Shown: one piece after another, positions 1 through 5,523 of the stretch
Layout: each line of letters opens with the position of its first letter
How positions within the stretch are numbered: position 1 is the first letter of the stretch
From: Bacillota bacterium
GTDB taxonomy: Bacteria > Bacillota > Bacilli > Paenibacillales > NBRC-103111
Length of the DNA: 13,027 nt
Reading direction: 5' to 3'
NCBI GenBank assembly: GCA_023391955.1
Contig: JAEWAA010000639.1
Span: 1 to 13,027 of the forward strand
The notes under the pieces: generated by a model
What the model saw: the letters and a program-made list of their open reading frames with translations, nothing else
Database searches by the model: none
Told to the model about the DNA's origin: nothing
Translations under genes and position numbers: made by a program

Positions 1-390
1 CACATCCGGCCGGAAAAAGATAGCGGAGGCCATAATCTGCAGAAGCATCGCGGCGGAAATGATCCGGATATCGCCGTTTAAGTGAATGATCTCCGTCGAA
101 ATAATGGTTCCGCAGACGGACAAGGCATGGAAGGAGAACCGGGGCCAGAACCGGCAGATGGCAAAGGCAATTCCGGTGAAGAGGCTCATGAACAGATGCG
201 GAAACAACAGGATGCGAAGGTAAAATTCGCGGGTCCCGATCTCATACGCGGGGATAAACAGGAATGCCCCTAACTGTGCGAAAAAGTGCAAAGCGATCAC
301 CAGCCAGTAAATACCCAGGAAGCGGTGAATCCAATGCTTATGGCGCGGGTTGTCGGCTTCATACAAGTGGAGGCGGGCCTTCAGGTTCAA
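1..390 (-). CDS. Membrane protein, 5' part only (runs off left edge)
   Basis: The minus strand is open for 130 codons from a TTG at 390 to the window edge. The start is supported by AAGGTG six bases upstream. A GTG at 399 in the same frame is the only alternative, because a TGA at 405-403 closes the frame beyond it. The protein begins NLKARLHLYEADNPRHKHW and then has about four hydrophobic segments (around residues 22-42, 52-72, 78-95 and 105-125) separated by short Arg/His-rich turns. This looks like the multi-helix membrane sensor part found ahead of GGDEF or other signalling domains in spore-forming Bacillota, but no catalytic domain is in view, so the function is not assigned. It probably belongs to the host chromosome flanking the tail element. 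The plus-strand frames over this stretch are shadows. Confidence 0.7.
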   Translation of the reverse strand, partial: MNLKARLHLYEADNPRHKHWIHRFLGIYWLVIALHFFAQLGAFLFIPAYEIGTREFYLRILLFPHLFMSLFTGIAFAICRFWPRFSFHALSVCGTIISTEIIHLNGDIRIISAAMLLQIMASAIFFRPDV

Positions 391-440
391 GCGATTCACC
401 TTTCATTCGGGCAAAAAGCATCCGCATTTTTATTCGGGGG

Positions 441-470
441 ATTATATTGTTTTCAGCGTACCATAAGCAT
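441..470 (-). promoter_or_regulatory. Candidate promoter of the left membrane gene
   Basis: On the minus strand a perfect TATAAT lies at 446-441, about 50 bases before the TTG start at 390. The -35 is poor: TGCTTA or ATGCTT, 17-18 bases upstream. The rest of the 391-557 gap holds only A+T-rich short dyads (for example ATTTTGT-GG-ACAAAAT on the minus strand) and no convincing terminator after the peptidase gene. Confidence 0.35.
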
Positions 471-557
471 GGGCGGGGCACAAGGAAGGAGCAGGCAGGA
501 AAGAATATCTATTGACGGATTTTCCAGAATCCGATTTTGTCCACAAAATTGTAACAA

Positions 558-1031
558 TTAAGGTTCGAACCTCTCCAATACACCCAGCGGATCAAAATAA
601 ATGAAATAGTTCTCGAAAGCGGCGTATAATCCATATTTTTCCCTAAAATGCAAAAGGGCCTCCTCCAAAAAGGACTCTGTGACCTCTAAATACTCCGCCA
701 GCTCATAGCGGTTGCGGATTCCCAGCCGGGAGGCCTCCACCAGCTTGTCCAGAGGGACCAGCTTCTCATAAGCCCAGTTCCGCGCCCGTTTTTCGTGTTT
801 GCGGTTGCGGACATCCGACTGGTCGGTAATGTTGCCGAAGGTGGTGTAGTAATGGCCCAACTCTTCAGCGAGGACACAGCGTTTCTCCGCTAGGATGGGA
901 AGGTTTTTGTTCAGGAGAATCATTTGGGTATGGCCGGTTTCAATATATAAACCCTTAATGCCCTCGGGCAGGTCGGATTGGTCATCGATATATACAGGCG
1001 ATTCCTTCTTTAAAGAGTCGTAAGGCGCCAT
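558..1031 (-). CDS. ImmA/IrrE-type metallopeptidase
   Basis: A protein of 157 residues in the ImmA/IrrE peptidase family (Pfam Peptidase_M78). These are cytoplasmic proteases that cleave or inactivate a partner XRE repressor when a prophage or mobile element is induced. The core reads VLAEELGHYYTT, followed about 20 residues later by HEKRARNWAYEKL, the usual E-x-x-A-x-x-W helix that carries the third metal ligand. The first position of HExxH is Glu (EELGH), a variant that recurs in phage members of the family. The C-terminal LEVTESFLEEALLHFREKYG region is also typical. The ATG at 1031 is chosen because it starts the conserved MAPYDSLKKES. A longer frame from a TTG at 1079 would overlap the repressor gene. 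No strong Shine-Dalgarno precedes 1031. The gene lies 10 bases after the repressor stop, so translational coupling is likely. The partner is presumably the adjacent repressor. Confidence 0.88.
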   Translation of the reverse strand: MAPYDSLKKESPVYIDDQSDLPEGIKGLYIETGHTQMILLNKNLPILAEKRCVLAEELGHYYTTFGNITDQSDVRNRKHEKRARNWAYEKLVPLDKLVEASRLGIRNRYELAEYLEVTESFLEEALLHFREKYGLYAAFENYFIYFDPLGVLERFEP

Positions 1032-1041
1032 CAATCGGTCG

Positions 1042-1413
1042 TCACTTCTCTTCCTTGGCCAGTGCAATCCGCATGGCAAGTTTGATTTTGTCCATCTGCT
1101 CGGGGGTTAGAGGCCCTTCATGGCCTACCTGGTGAGCGGCAATGGTCAGGATTTGGTCCTCCGAGATGTCGGGCGTTTGGTCCGGGGACGGCTGTTCCAG
1201 GGAACCAATGAGATAATCCACCGACACATGGAAAAACTCGGCCAATTGCCGCACGGCATCCAGGCGGGGTTCGCTGATCTCATTTTCCCATTTGGAGACC
1301 ATACCCTTATTGACGCTTGAGCCAAAACGGTGGTTCAGTCCCTCAGCCAGCTCCTCCTGCGAAAGCCCCTTTTTGAGCCGCAGCTCTCTGATGATTTTCC
1401 CCGTGGTTTTCAT
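1042..1413 (-). CDS. XRE-family (CI-like) repressor
   Basis: A protein of 123 residues with an N-terminal XRE helix-turn-helix at about residues 5-65. Key stretches are IIRELRLKKGLSQEELAEGL, then GMVSKWENEISEPRLDAVRQ, then LAEFFHVSVDYLIG. A short C-terminal arm contains LTPEQMDKIKLAMRIALAKEE, a form common in repressors paired with ImmA-type peptidases. The ATG at 1413 is preferred because GAGGGAG sits about eight bases upstream. A GTG at 1428 would add five residues. The gene is the first of a minus-strand pair with the peptidase and is transcribed from the promoter at 1488-1516. By family analogy it represses both itself and the divergent activator/tail operon. The dyads at 1501-1518, 1575-1592 and 1667-1684 are its likely binding sites. 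Confidence 0.9.
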   Translation of the reverse strand: MKTTGKIIRELRLKKGLSQEELAEGLNHRFGSSVNKGMVSKWENEISEPRLDAVRQLAEFFHVSVDYLIGSLEQPSPDQTPDISEDQILTIAAHQVGHEGPLTPEQMDKIKLAMRIALAKEEK

Positions 1414-1474
1414 CGTACTCTCCCTCACTCTTCCAGCCTCTGGCTATAGCGCCGCGGGTTGCGGACAGACTATC

Positions 1475-1484
1475 CCTATACTCC
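1475..1484 (-). promoter_or_regulatory. TSS box, minus-strand copy (GGAGTATAGG)
   Basis: GGAGTATAGG, read on the minus strand, lies four bases downstream of the repressor -10 element, where transcription should start (about 1481). The identical 10-mer occurs in the opposite orientation at the start of the divergent promoter (1567-1576). It is probably a shared regulatory or initial-transcribed element. The binding factor is unknown. Confidence 0.5.
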
Positions 1485-1487
1485 AAA

Positions 1488-1516
1488 ACTATACAATAAA
1501 GGTTTCAAATTCGCAA
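1488..1516 (-). promoter_or_regulatory. Repressor promoter
   Basis: Sigma-A-type promoter on the minus strand: -35 TTGCGA (1516-1511), a 17-base spacer, and -10 TATAGT (1493-1488). It reads toward the repressor/peptidase pair. The operator-like dyad at 1501-1518 covers its -35 and spacer, which implies autorepression. Confidence 0.7.
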
Positions 1517-1518
1517 CT
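1501..1518. promoter_or_regulatory. Operator-like dyad O1
   Basis: GGTTTC-AAATTC-GCAACT fits the pattern GTTTC-N6-GAAAC with one mismatch. It overlaps the -35 and spacer of the repressor promoter and lies about 19-36 bases upstream of the divergent -35. Confidence 0.55.
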
Positions 1519-1536
1519 ATGAGGCGGGTAATGTTA

Positions 1537-1565
1537 TTGACAAAGAAACCCTATGGGCGTAAAAT
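1537..1565 (+). promoter_or_regulatory. Rightward promoter of the activator gene
   Basis: A near-consensus sigma-A promoter: TTGACA at 1537-1542, a 17-base spacer, and TAAAAT at 1560-1565. Transcription should start near 1572 and run toward the activator gene at 1732. Its spacer contains the half-site GAAACCCTAT. The dyad O2 (1575-1592) lies directly over the start region, so a bound repressor would block it. Confidence 0.8.
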
Positions 1566-1566
1566 A

Positions 1567-1576
1567 GGAGTATAGG
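1567..1576 (+). promoter_or_regulatory. TSS box, plus-strand copy (GGAGTATAGG)
   Basis: Exact inverted partner of 1475-1484. It lies just after the -10 of the rightward promoter and spans the predicted start site, so each divergent promoter carries the same box in the same relative position. Confidence 0.5.
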
Positions 1577-1592
1577 TTTCTAAAGTGAAACT
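1575..1592. promoter_or_regulatory. Operator-like dyad O2
   Basis: GGTTTC-TAAAGT-GAAACT has both GTTTC and GAAAC half-sites intact with a six-base spacer. It begins at about +4 of the rightward promoter. Same arrangement as O1 and O3. Confidence 0.65.
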
Positions 1593-1636
1593 ATCGATAT
1601 GTCTACCCACAAGTATGGACAAGTCATTAGATCAAC

Positions 1637-1659
1637 CGCCTGTAGAGGCGCATTTTTTT
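1637..1659 (+). terminator. Small intrinsic terminator in the activator leader
   Basis: CGCCT-GTAG-AGGCG forms a five-pair stem with a four-base loop, followed by CA and seven T. It lies downstream of the rightward promoter and about 70 bases ahead of the activator start, so it could attenuate read-through. The short stem limits certainty. Confidence 0.5.
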
Positions 1660-1666
1660 GCAAGAT

Positions 1667-1684
1667 GGTTTCATATATGAAACC
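1667..1684. promoter_or_regulatory. Operator-like dyad O3, perfect 18-bp palindrome
   Basis: GGTTTCATATATGAAACC is a perfect palindrome with the same GGTTTC-N6-GAAACC geometry as O1 and O2. It lies about 95-112 bases into the rightward transcript, just after the leader terminator. It may act as a roadblock operator, or be an RNA hairpin if transcribed. Confidence 0.65.
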
Positions 1685-1731
1685 GCAAAGACGTCCTTAC
1701 CTTTAACACCCGAACAAAGGAGAGATTCCTG

Positions 1732-2118
1732 ATGCGCAACTACCAGCCCAAGAAAAAGAACCCTTACCAGCTGCCTCATAATGTATATATGCAATGTTTG
1801 TATGCCGTGCGCGACTACGATCGGTTGAAGGAGGAGATGCGGGATATTCTCCATTCTTCTCCCGGAGCGCCGGATGGCATGCCCCGCGGTTCGGGGATCA
1901 GCGACTCCACGGTGAACAAGGCTATCCGCCGGGAGGCGCTGCAGCAGCGCTGCGATGCCATTGAGCAGGCCCTGGCGGCCATTCCGGCGGAATACCGGAA
2001 GGGAGTGATGGCCATTACCATGGATGAAACCTGTCCTATGGATGCCAGTCCGGAGACCTACCGGCGTTGGCGGAGACGTTTTTTGTACGAGGTGGCCCAG
2101 CAGAAATGCATGTTGTAG
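1732..2118 (+). CDS. Phage sigma-factor-like activator (putative)
   Basis: A protein of 128 residues that starts MRNYQPKKKNPYQLPHNVYM. It then has a helical stretch, LYAVRDYDRLKEEMRDIL, a linker with SPGAPDGMPRGSG, and a C-terminal helical region with IPAEYRKGVMAI and SPETYRRWRRRFLYEVAQQ that resembles a sigma region-4 or helix-turn-helix recognition helix. Proteins of this build, with conserved YQPKK and PDGMPRG elements, are found as sigma-like or late-gene regulators in prophages and tail-like bacteriocin loci of Bacillota. GGAGA lies eight bases before the ATG. It is the first rightward gene after the operator region and sits directly upstream of the structural genes, as expected for an activator repressed by the neighbouring XRE protein. 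The activator role is inferred from family resemblance and position. Confidence 0.75.
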   Translation: MRNYQPKKKNPYQLPHNVYMQCLYAVRDYDRLKEEMRDILHSSPGAPDGMPRGSGISDSTVNKAIRREALQQRCDAIEQALAAIPAEYRKGVMAITMDETCPMDASPETYRRWRRRFLYEVAQQKCML

Positions 2119-2140
2119 TCCACGGGAAAAAAATCGGTGT

Positions 2141-2146
2141 TATAGT
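2141..2146 (+). promoter_or_regulatory. Possible activator-dependent promoter of the tail operon
   Basis: TATAGT lies in an A+T-rich patch just after the activator gene, with no recognisable -35 at 16-18 bases. A -10 without a -35 ahead of the structural genes is what an activator- or alternative-sigma-dependent promoter would look like. This is suggestive only. Confidence 0.25.
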
Positions 2147-2175
2147 TATATCATGCCAGAGATTAGAAGAAATGA

Positions 2176-2310
2176 ATGAAAATGGCAAGGCGATCAAGGG
2201 ACAGATACTTCCTTAACCTTGACGCCCACACTCGTTGGCCGGAGCATCACGGCCCGCTCCCGCAGCTGGAGAGCAGCTATAACCATCTATGGAGGCTGAA
2301 GCAGGTATGA
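2176..2310 (+). CDS. Small 44-residue protein, unknown
   Basis: An open frame of 44 codons beginning MKMARRSRDRYFLNLDAHTR, with WPEHHGPLPQLE and a C-terminal YNHLWRLKQV. A purine-rich AGAAGAAA precedes the ATG; a second in-frame ATG at 2182 is possible. The stop TGA overlaps the ATG of the next gene (ATGA at 2307-2310), the same coupling used by many genes in this operon. This is the main reason to believe it. The composition is basic and aromatic, with no signal peptide or membrane segment. I do not recognise the family. As the first gene of the structural operon it could be a regulator or a relic of the head module. Confidence 0.55.
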   Translation: MKMARRSRDRYFLNLDAHTRWPEHHGPLPQLESSYNHLWRLKQV

Positions 2311-2984
2311 AATGGCTTCGTGTTTTATTGGAAGAGCAAGGCTTGAACGACATCCAAGCGGATGCGGTCATCGGCAAGGCGGGCAAGGCGCTGCCGCAGT
2401 ATTTTGTGCCGAAGCTGCAGTACAACAAGCTGGCGCAAGCGAAAAAACAACTGAAAACCGGCCTGGACCATATAACCAGATGCCAACAAACGCTGATGCA
2501 ACAGCTTGAAGAACTGCAGACGGACAATCTGATACTGCGACAGCGGCTTGGAACGCTGGAGGCAGATAACCGGATCCTGCTGCTGCGGACCGGTGGTCAG
2601 GAGACGGGAACCATCCCTACCCCTGGCGCGGGGCACAGCTTGAACCAGATAGCAGGAAGTGATGAGGATGCAGGGTACATTTTTGGATGTGCGCAACGCA
2701 GTGATGCAAACCCTCCAGGCTGTTTTTTCGGAGATTCCGGTGACGGGAGAGGAGCCGGAGCAGCCGGAAAGTCCGCCCCACTTGTACGTCACTTTACCGG
2801 GGGGAACCCATACGCAGGAAATGGGACGGCGGTTTCGACGCGGCATTTCCGTTGCCGTCCGGTACAAACCAAGCGGCAGCTCACCAAACGCAGACATGTA
2901 CGCCATAGCCGAGCAGCTGGCACTGGAGCTGTACCAGATAAGCCTGTCCGGAAGACCTGTCGCGGGGCGGGACATACGCTTTGA
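2307..2984 (+). CDS. GP20-scaffold-like frame, probably degenerate at its 3' end
   Basis: ATG at 2307, coupled to the upstream small gene by ATGA and preceded by GGAGG eleven bases away. Residues 1-95 resemble the N-terminal part of phage minor structural protein GP20, the capsid scaffold (Pfam Phage_GP20). They start MKWLRVLLEEQGLNDIQADA, continue with a YFVPKLQYNKLAQAKKQLK stretch, and then form a long coiled coil ending LGTLEADNRILLL. From about residue 118 the frame lies entirely on top of the tail terminator gene in another frame and becomes Gly/Arg/His-rich, which looks like shadow sequence. The formal product is 225 residues, but only the first 110-120 look like real protein. A TGA at 2641 in the frame of the downstream gene suggests an indel removed the original stop. 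No capsid gene follows, so it may be a remnant of a lost head module or a repurposed coiled-coil tail protein. Confidence 0.5.
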   Translation: MKWLRVLLEEQGLNDIQADAVIGKAGKALPQYFVPKLQYNKLAQAKKQLKTGLDHITRCQQTLMQQLEELQTDNLILRQRLGTLEADNRILLLRTGGQETGTIPTPGAGHSLNQIAGSDEDAGYIFGCAQRSDANPPGCFFGDSGDGRGAGAAGKSAPLVRHFTGGNPYAGNGTAVSTRHFRCRPVQTKRQLTKRRHVRHSRAAGTGAVPDKPVRKTCRGAGHTL

Positions 2985-3096
2985 GCTTGCGGAGGGCACA
3001 CTGTTTTTTTACGTAACGTACCAATTTGTGGCCGCACTGCAAATCCCGGAGGGCCCGGTGATGCAGAAGCTGGACCATGTGGAGGGGATCAAATGA
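2668..3096 (+). CDS. Tail terminator family protein (DUF6838-like)
   Basis: A protein of 142 residues with the alpha/beta pattern of phage tail terminators, which cap the tube end distal to the baseplate and stop polymerisation. A start helix (FLDVRNAVMQTLQAVF) is followed by HLYVTLPGG, RRFRRGISVAVRYKP, a helix with MYAIAEQLALELYQI, and a closing strand pair FELAEGTLFFYVTYQFVA. This order matches DUF6838-type proteins that sit just before the sheath gene in Bacillota myophages. The ATG at 2668 is chosen because AGGAAG lies eight bases upstream. GTG 2659 and ATG 2662 in the same frame are alternatives. Its stop overlaps the next start (ATGA at 3093). Confidence 0.7.
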   Translation: MQGTFLDVRNAVMQTLQAVFSEIPVTGEEPEQPESPPHLYVTLPGGTHTQEMGRRFRRGISVAVRYKPSGSSPNADMYAIAEQLALELYQISLSGRPVAGRDIRFELAEGTLFFYVTYQFVAALQIPEGPVMQKLDHVEGIK

Positions 3097-3278
3097 GCAA
3101 GGAAGCCAAAACACAGAGTGAGACGCTGGCCTTCAGCAAGGAGCAGATTTTGTCGTCCAAGGGTTTTACCGCCCTGGAGAAGGACGTGCTGCAGGCGCTT
3201 CTGGCCGATGGGCAGGAGTATACGCTGGCACAAGCCAGAACCGAGATTGAGGAATATGTGAAGAGGAGCGTGGAATAG
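3093..3278 (+). CDS. Small tail-module protein, 61 residues
   Basis: A short, soluble, helical protein, MSKEAKTQSETLAFSKEQIL and onward, ending in IEEYVKRSVE. A strong GGAGGGG lies five bases before the ATG, and the ATG overlaps the preceding TGA, so the gene is clearly translated. Its stop abuts the sheath ATG. Small genes of this type precede the sheath in PBSX-like tail modules. The biochemical role is unknown. Confidence 0.75.
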   Translation: MSKEAKTQSETLAFSKEQILSSKGFTALEKDVLQALLADGQEYTLAQARTEIEEYVKRSVE

Positions 3279-4595
3279 ATGGCTGGAGGAACATGGACGA
3301 CCCAAAATAAGGTGCGCCCCGGCGCATATATCAATATCAAAAGTGCGGCCCAGGCTTTGGGGGCTGCCGGAGACCGCGGCATTGTCAGTCTGCCCCTGAT
3401 CCTGTCCTGGGGTCCAGCTAAGCAGGTTATCACCGTGGAAGCCGGTGAGGATGTCAGCGTGAAGCTGGGTTATCCCCTTTCGGATCCGTCCCTGCTGCTG
3501 GTAAGGGAATCCCTGAAGCGGGCCAAAACCCTGCTGCTGTACCGCTTGAACACCGGCACCAAAGCCTCCGTAGTAAGCGGCAACCTGACTGTAACAGCCA
3601 AGTATGGCGGTGTCCGGGGCAATGACCTTACTGTGCGCATTGCGGTGAACGTGGATAACGCCACCCTGTTCGATGTCACCACCCTGTTGGCAGGAGTGGA
3701 AATGGACAATCAGACTGTAGCCAACATCGGTGCACTGAAGGCCAACGATTGGGTGGTCTGGACAGGCACCGGCGCCTTGGCGGCTTCTGCCGGCGCTCCC
3801 CTGATCGGCGGCGCCAACGGCACTGTTACCGCCCAGGAATATCTGGATTATCTCAGCGCCATTGAGGTGCTGGAGGTGAACACCATCGGTTTGCCTGCTA
3901 CGGATTCGGCCACCAAGGCGGTATTCGTCTCCTTCGTCAAACGTCTCCGTGAAGACGAGGGCAAGAAGATTCAGGTAGTGGTGGAAAATTACCCGGCGGC
4001 CGACTATGAAGGAGTTATTTCCGTCAAAAATGGCGTTATCCTCACCGACCGCACTGTGCTGACCGCCGCCCAGGCTGTGGCATGGGTAGCCGGCGCAACT
4101 GCCGGGGCACAAATGAACCAGTCCCTGACTTACGCGGCTTATGATGATGCGGTTGATGTGACGCCCAAATATACCAACAGCCAGATTATTGCGGCGCTGC
4201 AGGCAGGCGAGCTGGTGTTTACAGGCTCCGGCGGCAAGGCTGTAGTGGAGCAGGACATTAACACCCTGCATACCTTTAGTCCGGAGAAGGGCAAGGCCTT
4301 TGCCAAAAACCGGGTGCTCCGTGTACTGGACAGCATCAACAACGACTTCCGGCAGATTTTTGCAGACTTCTACACCGGGAAGATCAGCAACAATGCCGAC
4401 GGCCGCAATTTGCTGAAGAACGAGTATTCCACCTATTTGGAAACCCTGCAGGGTATCGAAGCCATCCAAAATTTCGATGCCCAAAAGGACCTGACCGTCA
4501 GCGAAGGCAACGATCTGGATGCCGTTGTTTCCGAGCTTTATGTGCAGCCGGTGGACAGCATGGAAAAACTCTATCTCACCATTACCGTATCCTAA
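3279..4595 (+). CDS. xkdK: Contractile tail sheath protein (XkdK-like)
   Basis: A protein of 438 residues, the length of PBSX XkdK-type sheath subunits. The N-terminus MAGGTWTTQNKVRPGAYINI is the hallmark opening of this family. The middle carries the variable outer domain (about residues 90-200). The C-terminal part (from about 330) forms the conserved core, with NRVLRVLDSINNDFRQIF and LYVQPVDSMEKLYLTITV. Polymerised sheath surrounds the tube and contracts to drive it through the target envelope. A purine-rich GAGGAG ends about ten bases before the ATG, which directly follows the previous stop. Presence of a sheath makes this a contractile (R-type or myovirus) machine. The long open frame on the opposite strand is a shadow. 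Confidence 0.95.
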   Translation: MAGGTWTTQNKVRPGAYINIKSAAQALGAAGDRGIVSLPLILSWGPAKQVITVEAGEDVSVKLGYPLSDPSLLLVRESLKRAKTLLLYRLNTGTKASVVSGNLTVTAKYGGVRGNDLTVRIAVNVDNATLFDVTTLLAGVEMDNQTVANIGALKANDWVVWTGTGALAASAGAPLIGGANGTVTAQEYLDYLSAIEVLEVNTIGLPATDSATKAVFVSFVKRLREDEGKKIQVVVENYPAADYEGVISVKNGVILTDRTVLTAAQAVAWVAGATAGAQMNQSLTYAAYDDAVDVTPKYTNSQIIAALQAGELVFTGSGGKAVVEQDINTLHTFSPEKGKAFAKNRVLRVLDSINNDFRQIFADFYTGKISNNADGRNLLKNEYSTYLETLQGIEAIQNFDAQKDLTVSEGNDLDAVVSELYVQPVDSMEKLYLTITVS

Positions 4596-4615
4596 TTCGA
4601 AAGGAATGAGACAAC

Positions 4616-5086
4616 ATGGCTTATTTTAAGGAAACCGATGCTATCAGCGGCAAACAAGCAAAAGCGTACATCACCATTGACGGTGTACGGGAGGAACTGT
4701 TTTATGCTAAGACCCTGGAGGCTACTATTGAAAAGAATAAGGTAGACGTGCCTGTTCTGGGCAAAACGAATACCCCCAAACGCTCCGCCGGCTGGTCCGG
4801 CTCCGGCACTCTCACTGTCTACTATGTGACCAGCAGATTCCGTCAGCTGATGCGGGATTATGTGAAAACCGGTAAGGATTTCTGGTTTGATCTGATGGTG
4901 GTCAATGCGCAGCCCGATTCTTCTACCGGAAGCCAAACCACGGTCTTGAAGGGATGCAACCTGGACAGCGTAAGCGCCGCCCAGTTTGACGCCAGCAGCG
5001 ACGATATGATGGAAGAGGAAATGCCGTTCACCTTCAACGATTATGAAATTTCGGAACAATTCAGTACGCTTACGGGCGGAAATTAA
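4616..5086 (+). CDS. xkdM: Tail tube protein (XkdM-like)
   Basis: A protein of 156 residues matching the XkdM family (Phage_TTP/XkdM). It opens with AYFKETDAISGKQAKAYITI, has the repeated beta-strand build of inner-tube subunits (SGSGTLTVYYVTSRFRQLM), and ends FTFNDYEISEQFSTL. Hexamers stack to form the rigid tube inside the sheath. AAGGAATGAG precedes the ATG. It lies 20 bases after the sheath gene, in conserved sheath-tube order. Confidence 0.93.
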   Translation: MAYFKETDAISGKQAKAYITIDGVREELFYAKTLEATIEKNKVDVPVLGKTNTPKRSAGWSGSGTLTVYYVTSRFRQLMRDYVKTGKDFWFDLMVVNAQPDSSTGSQTTVLKGCNLDSVSAAQFDASSDDMMEEEMPFTFNDYEISEQFSTLTGGN

Positions 5087-5100
5087 GGAGGCTATAGCGA

Positions 5101-5523
5101 ATGAGTGATTTGAGCGCATTCTATGCCCAGAACGTCACCGCTTCTGTGACGGAGGAGATTGTGGTATCCCCCCGGTTTCTGAACAAAAGCGGCAAGCCCA
5201 TTCCATGGGTGGTCAGCAGCATGACCGAGGAGGAGAATGAGTCCATCCGCAAGGCTGCCACCCGCCGGGTGAAGGGGAGAAACGGCCAATATTCCATGGA
5301 GACGGACTCTGCCGAATATCTGGCCAAGCTGGTCACCGCCAGTGTCACGTTTCCCGACCTGAAGAATGCCGAGCTCCAGAAATCCTATGGAGTGATGGGA
5401 GCGGAGGCCCTGCTGCACAAGATGCTGCTTCCCGGCGAATATGCCAATCTGGTGCAGAAGGTTCAGGAACTGAACGGCTTTGACGCCGACATGAACGAAT
5501 TGGTGGAAGAAGTAAAAAACTGA
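5101..5523 (+). CDS. xkdN: Tail assembly chaperone, zero-frame product (XkdN-like)
   Basis: A protein of 140 residues in the XkdN family, with MSDLSAFYAQNVTASVTEEI, FLNKSGKPIPWVVSSM, and a helical C-terminal half including LLHKMLLPGEYANLVQKVQ. It is the functional counterpart of lambda gpG, binding the tape measure while the tube assembles around it. The start has an ideal AAGGAGG eight bases upstream. The gene ends GTA AAA AAC TGA, so it terminates directly on an A-AAA-AAC slippery heptamer. A fraction of ribosomes should shift -1 and make the longer form. Confidence 0.92.
   Translation: MSDLSAFYAQNVTASVTEEIVVSPRFLNKSGKPIPWVVSSMTEEENESIRKAATRRVKGRNGQYSMETDSAEYLAKLVTASVTFPDLKNAELQKSYGVMGAEALLHKMLLPGEYANLVQKVQELNGFDADMNELVEEVKN

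Noticed and set aside
391..557. Terminator after the peptidase gene
   Set aside because: Only A+T-rich short dyads are present, without a G+C-rich stem followed by a T-run.
82..561. Plus-strand open frames of 60-90 codons near the left edge
   Set aside because: They lie opposite the minus-strand membrane protein or its promoter. They lack convincing Shine-Dalgarno sites and have low-complexity composition.
562..571. GGTTCGAACC palindrome, resembling a tRNA T-arm and thus a possible att site
   Set aside because: It lies inside the last codons of the peptidase gene. No tRNA acceptor or anticodon arms surround it, and no second copy or integrase is in the window.
1667..1684. Possible SOS (LexA/DinR) box in the control region
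   Set aside because: The Gram-positive LexA box is GAAC-N4-GTTC. The palindrome here is GGTTTC-N6-GAAACC and matches the local dyad family instead.
2172..2216. 14-codon frame from the ATG at 2172
   Set aside because: It is too short and unsupported. The overlapping 44-codon frame from 2176 ends in an ATGA coupling and is the better candidate.
3009..4484. 491-codon open frame on the minus strand opposite the sheath gene
   Set aside because: It is a shadow of the G+C-biased codon use in the sheath gene, with His/Gly/Gln/Cys-rich composition and no recognisable domain.
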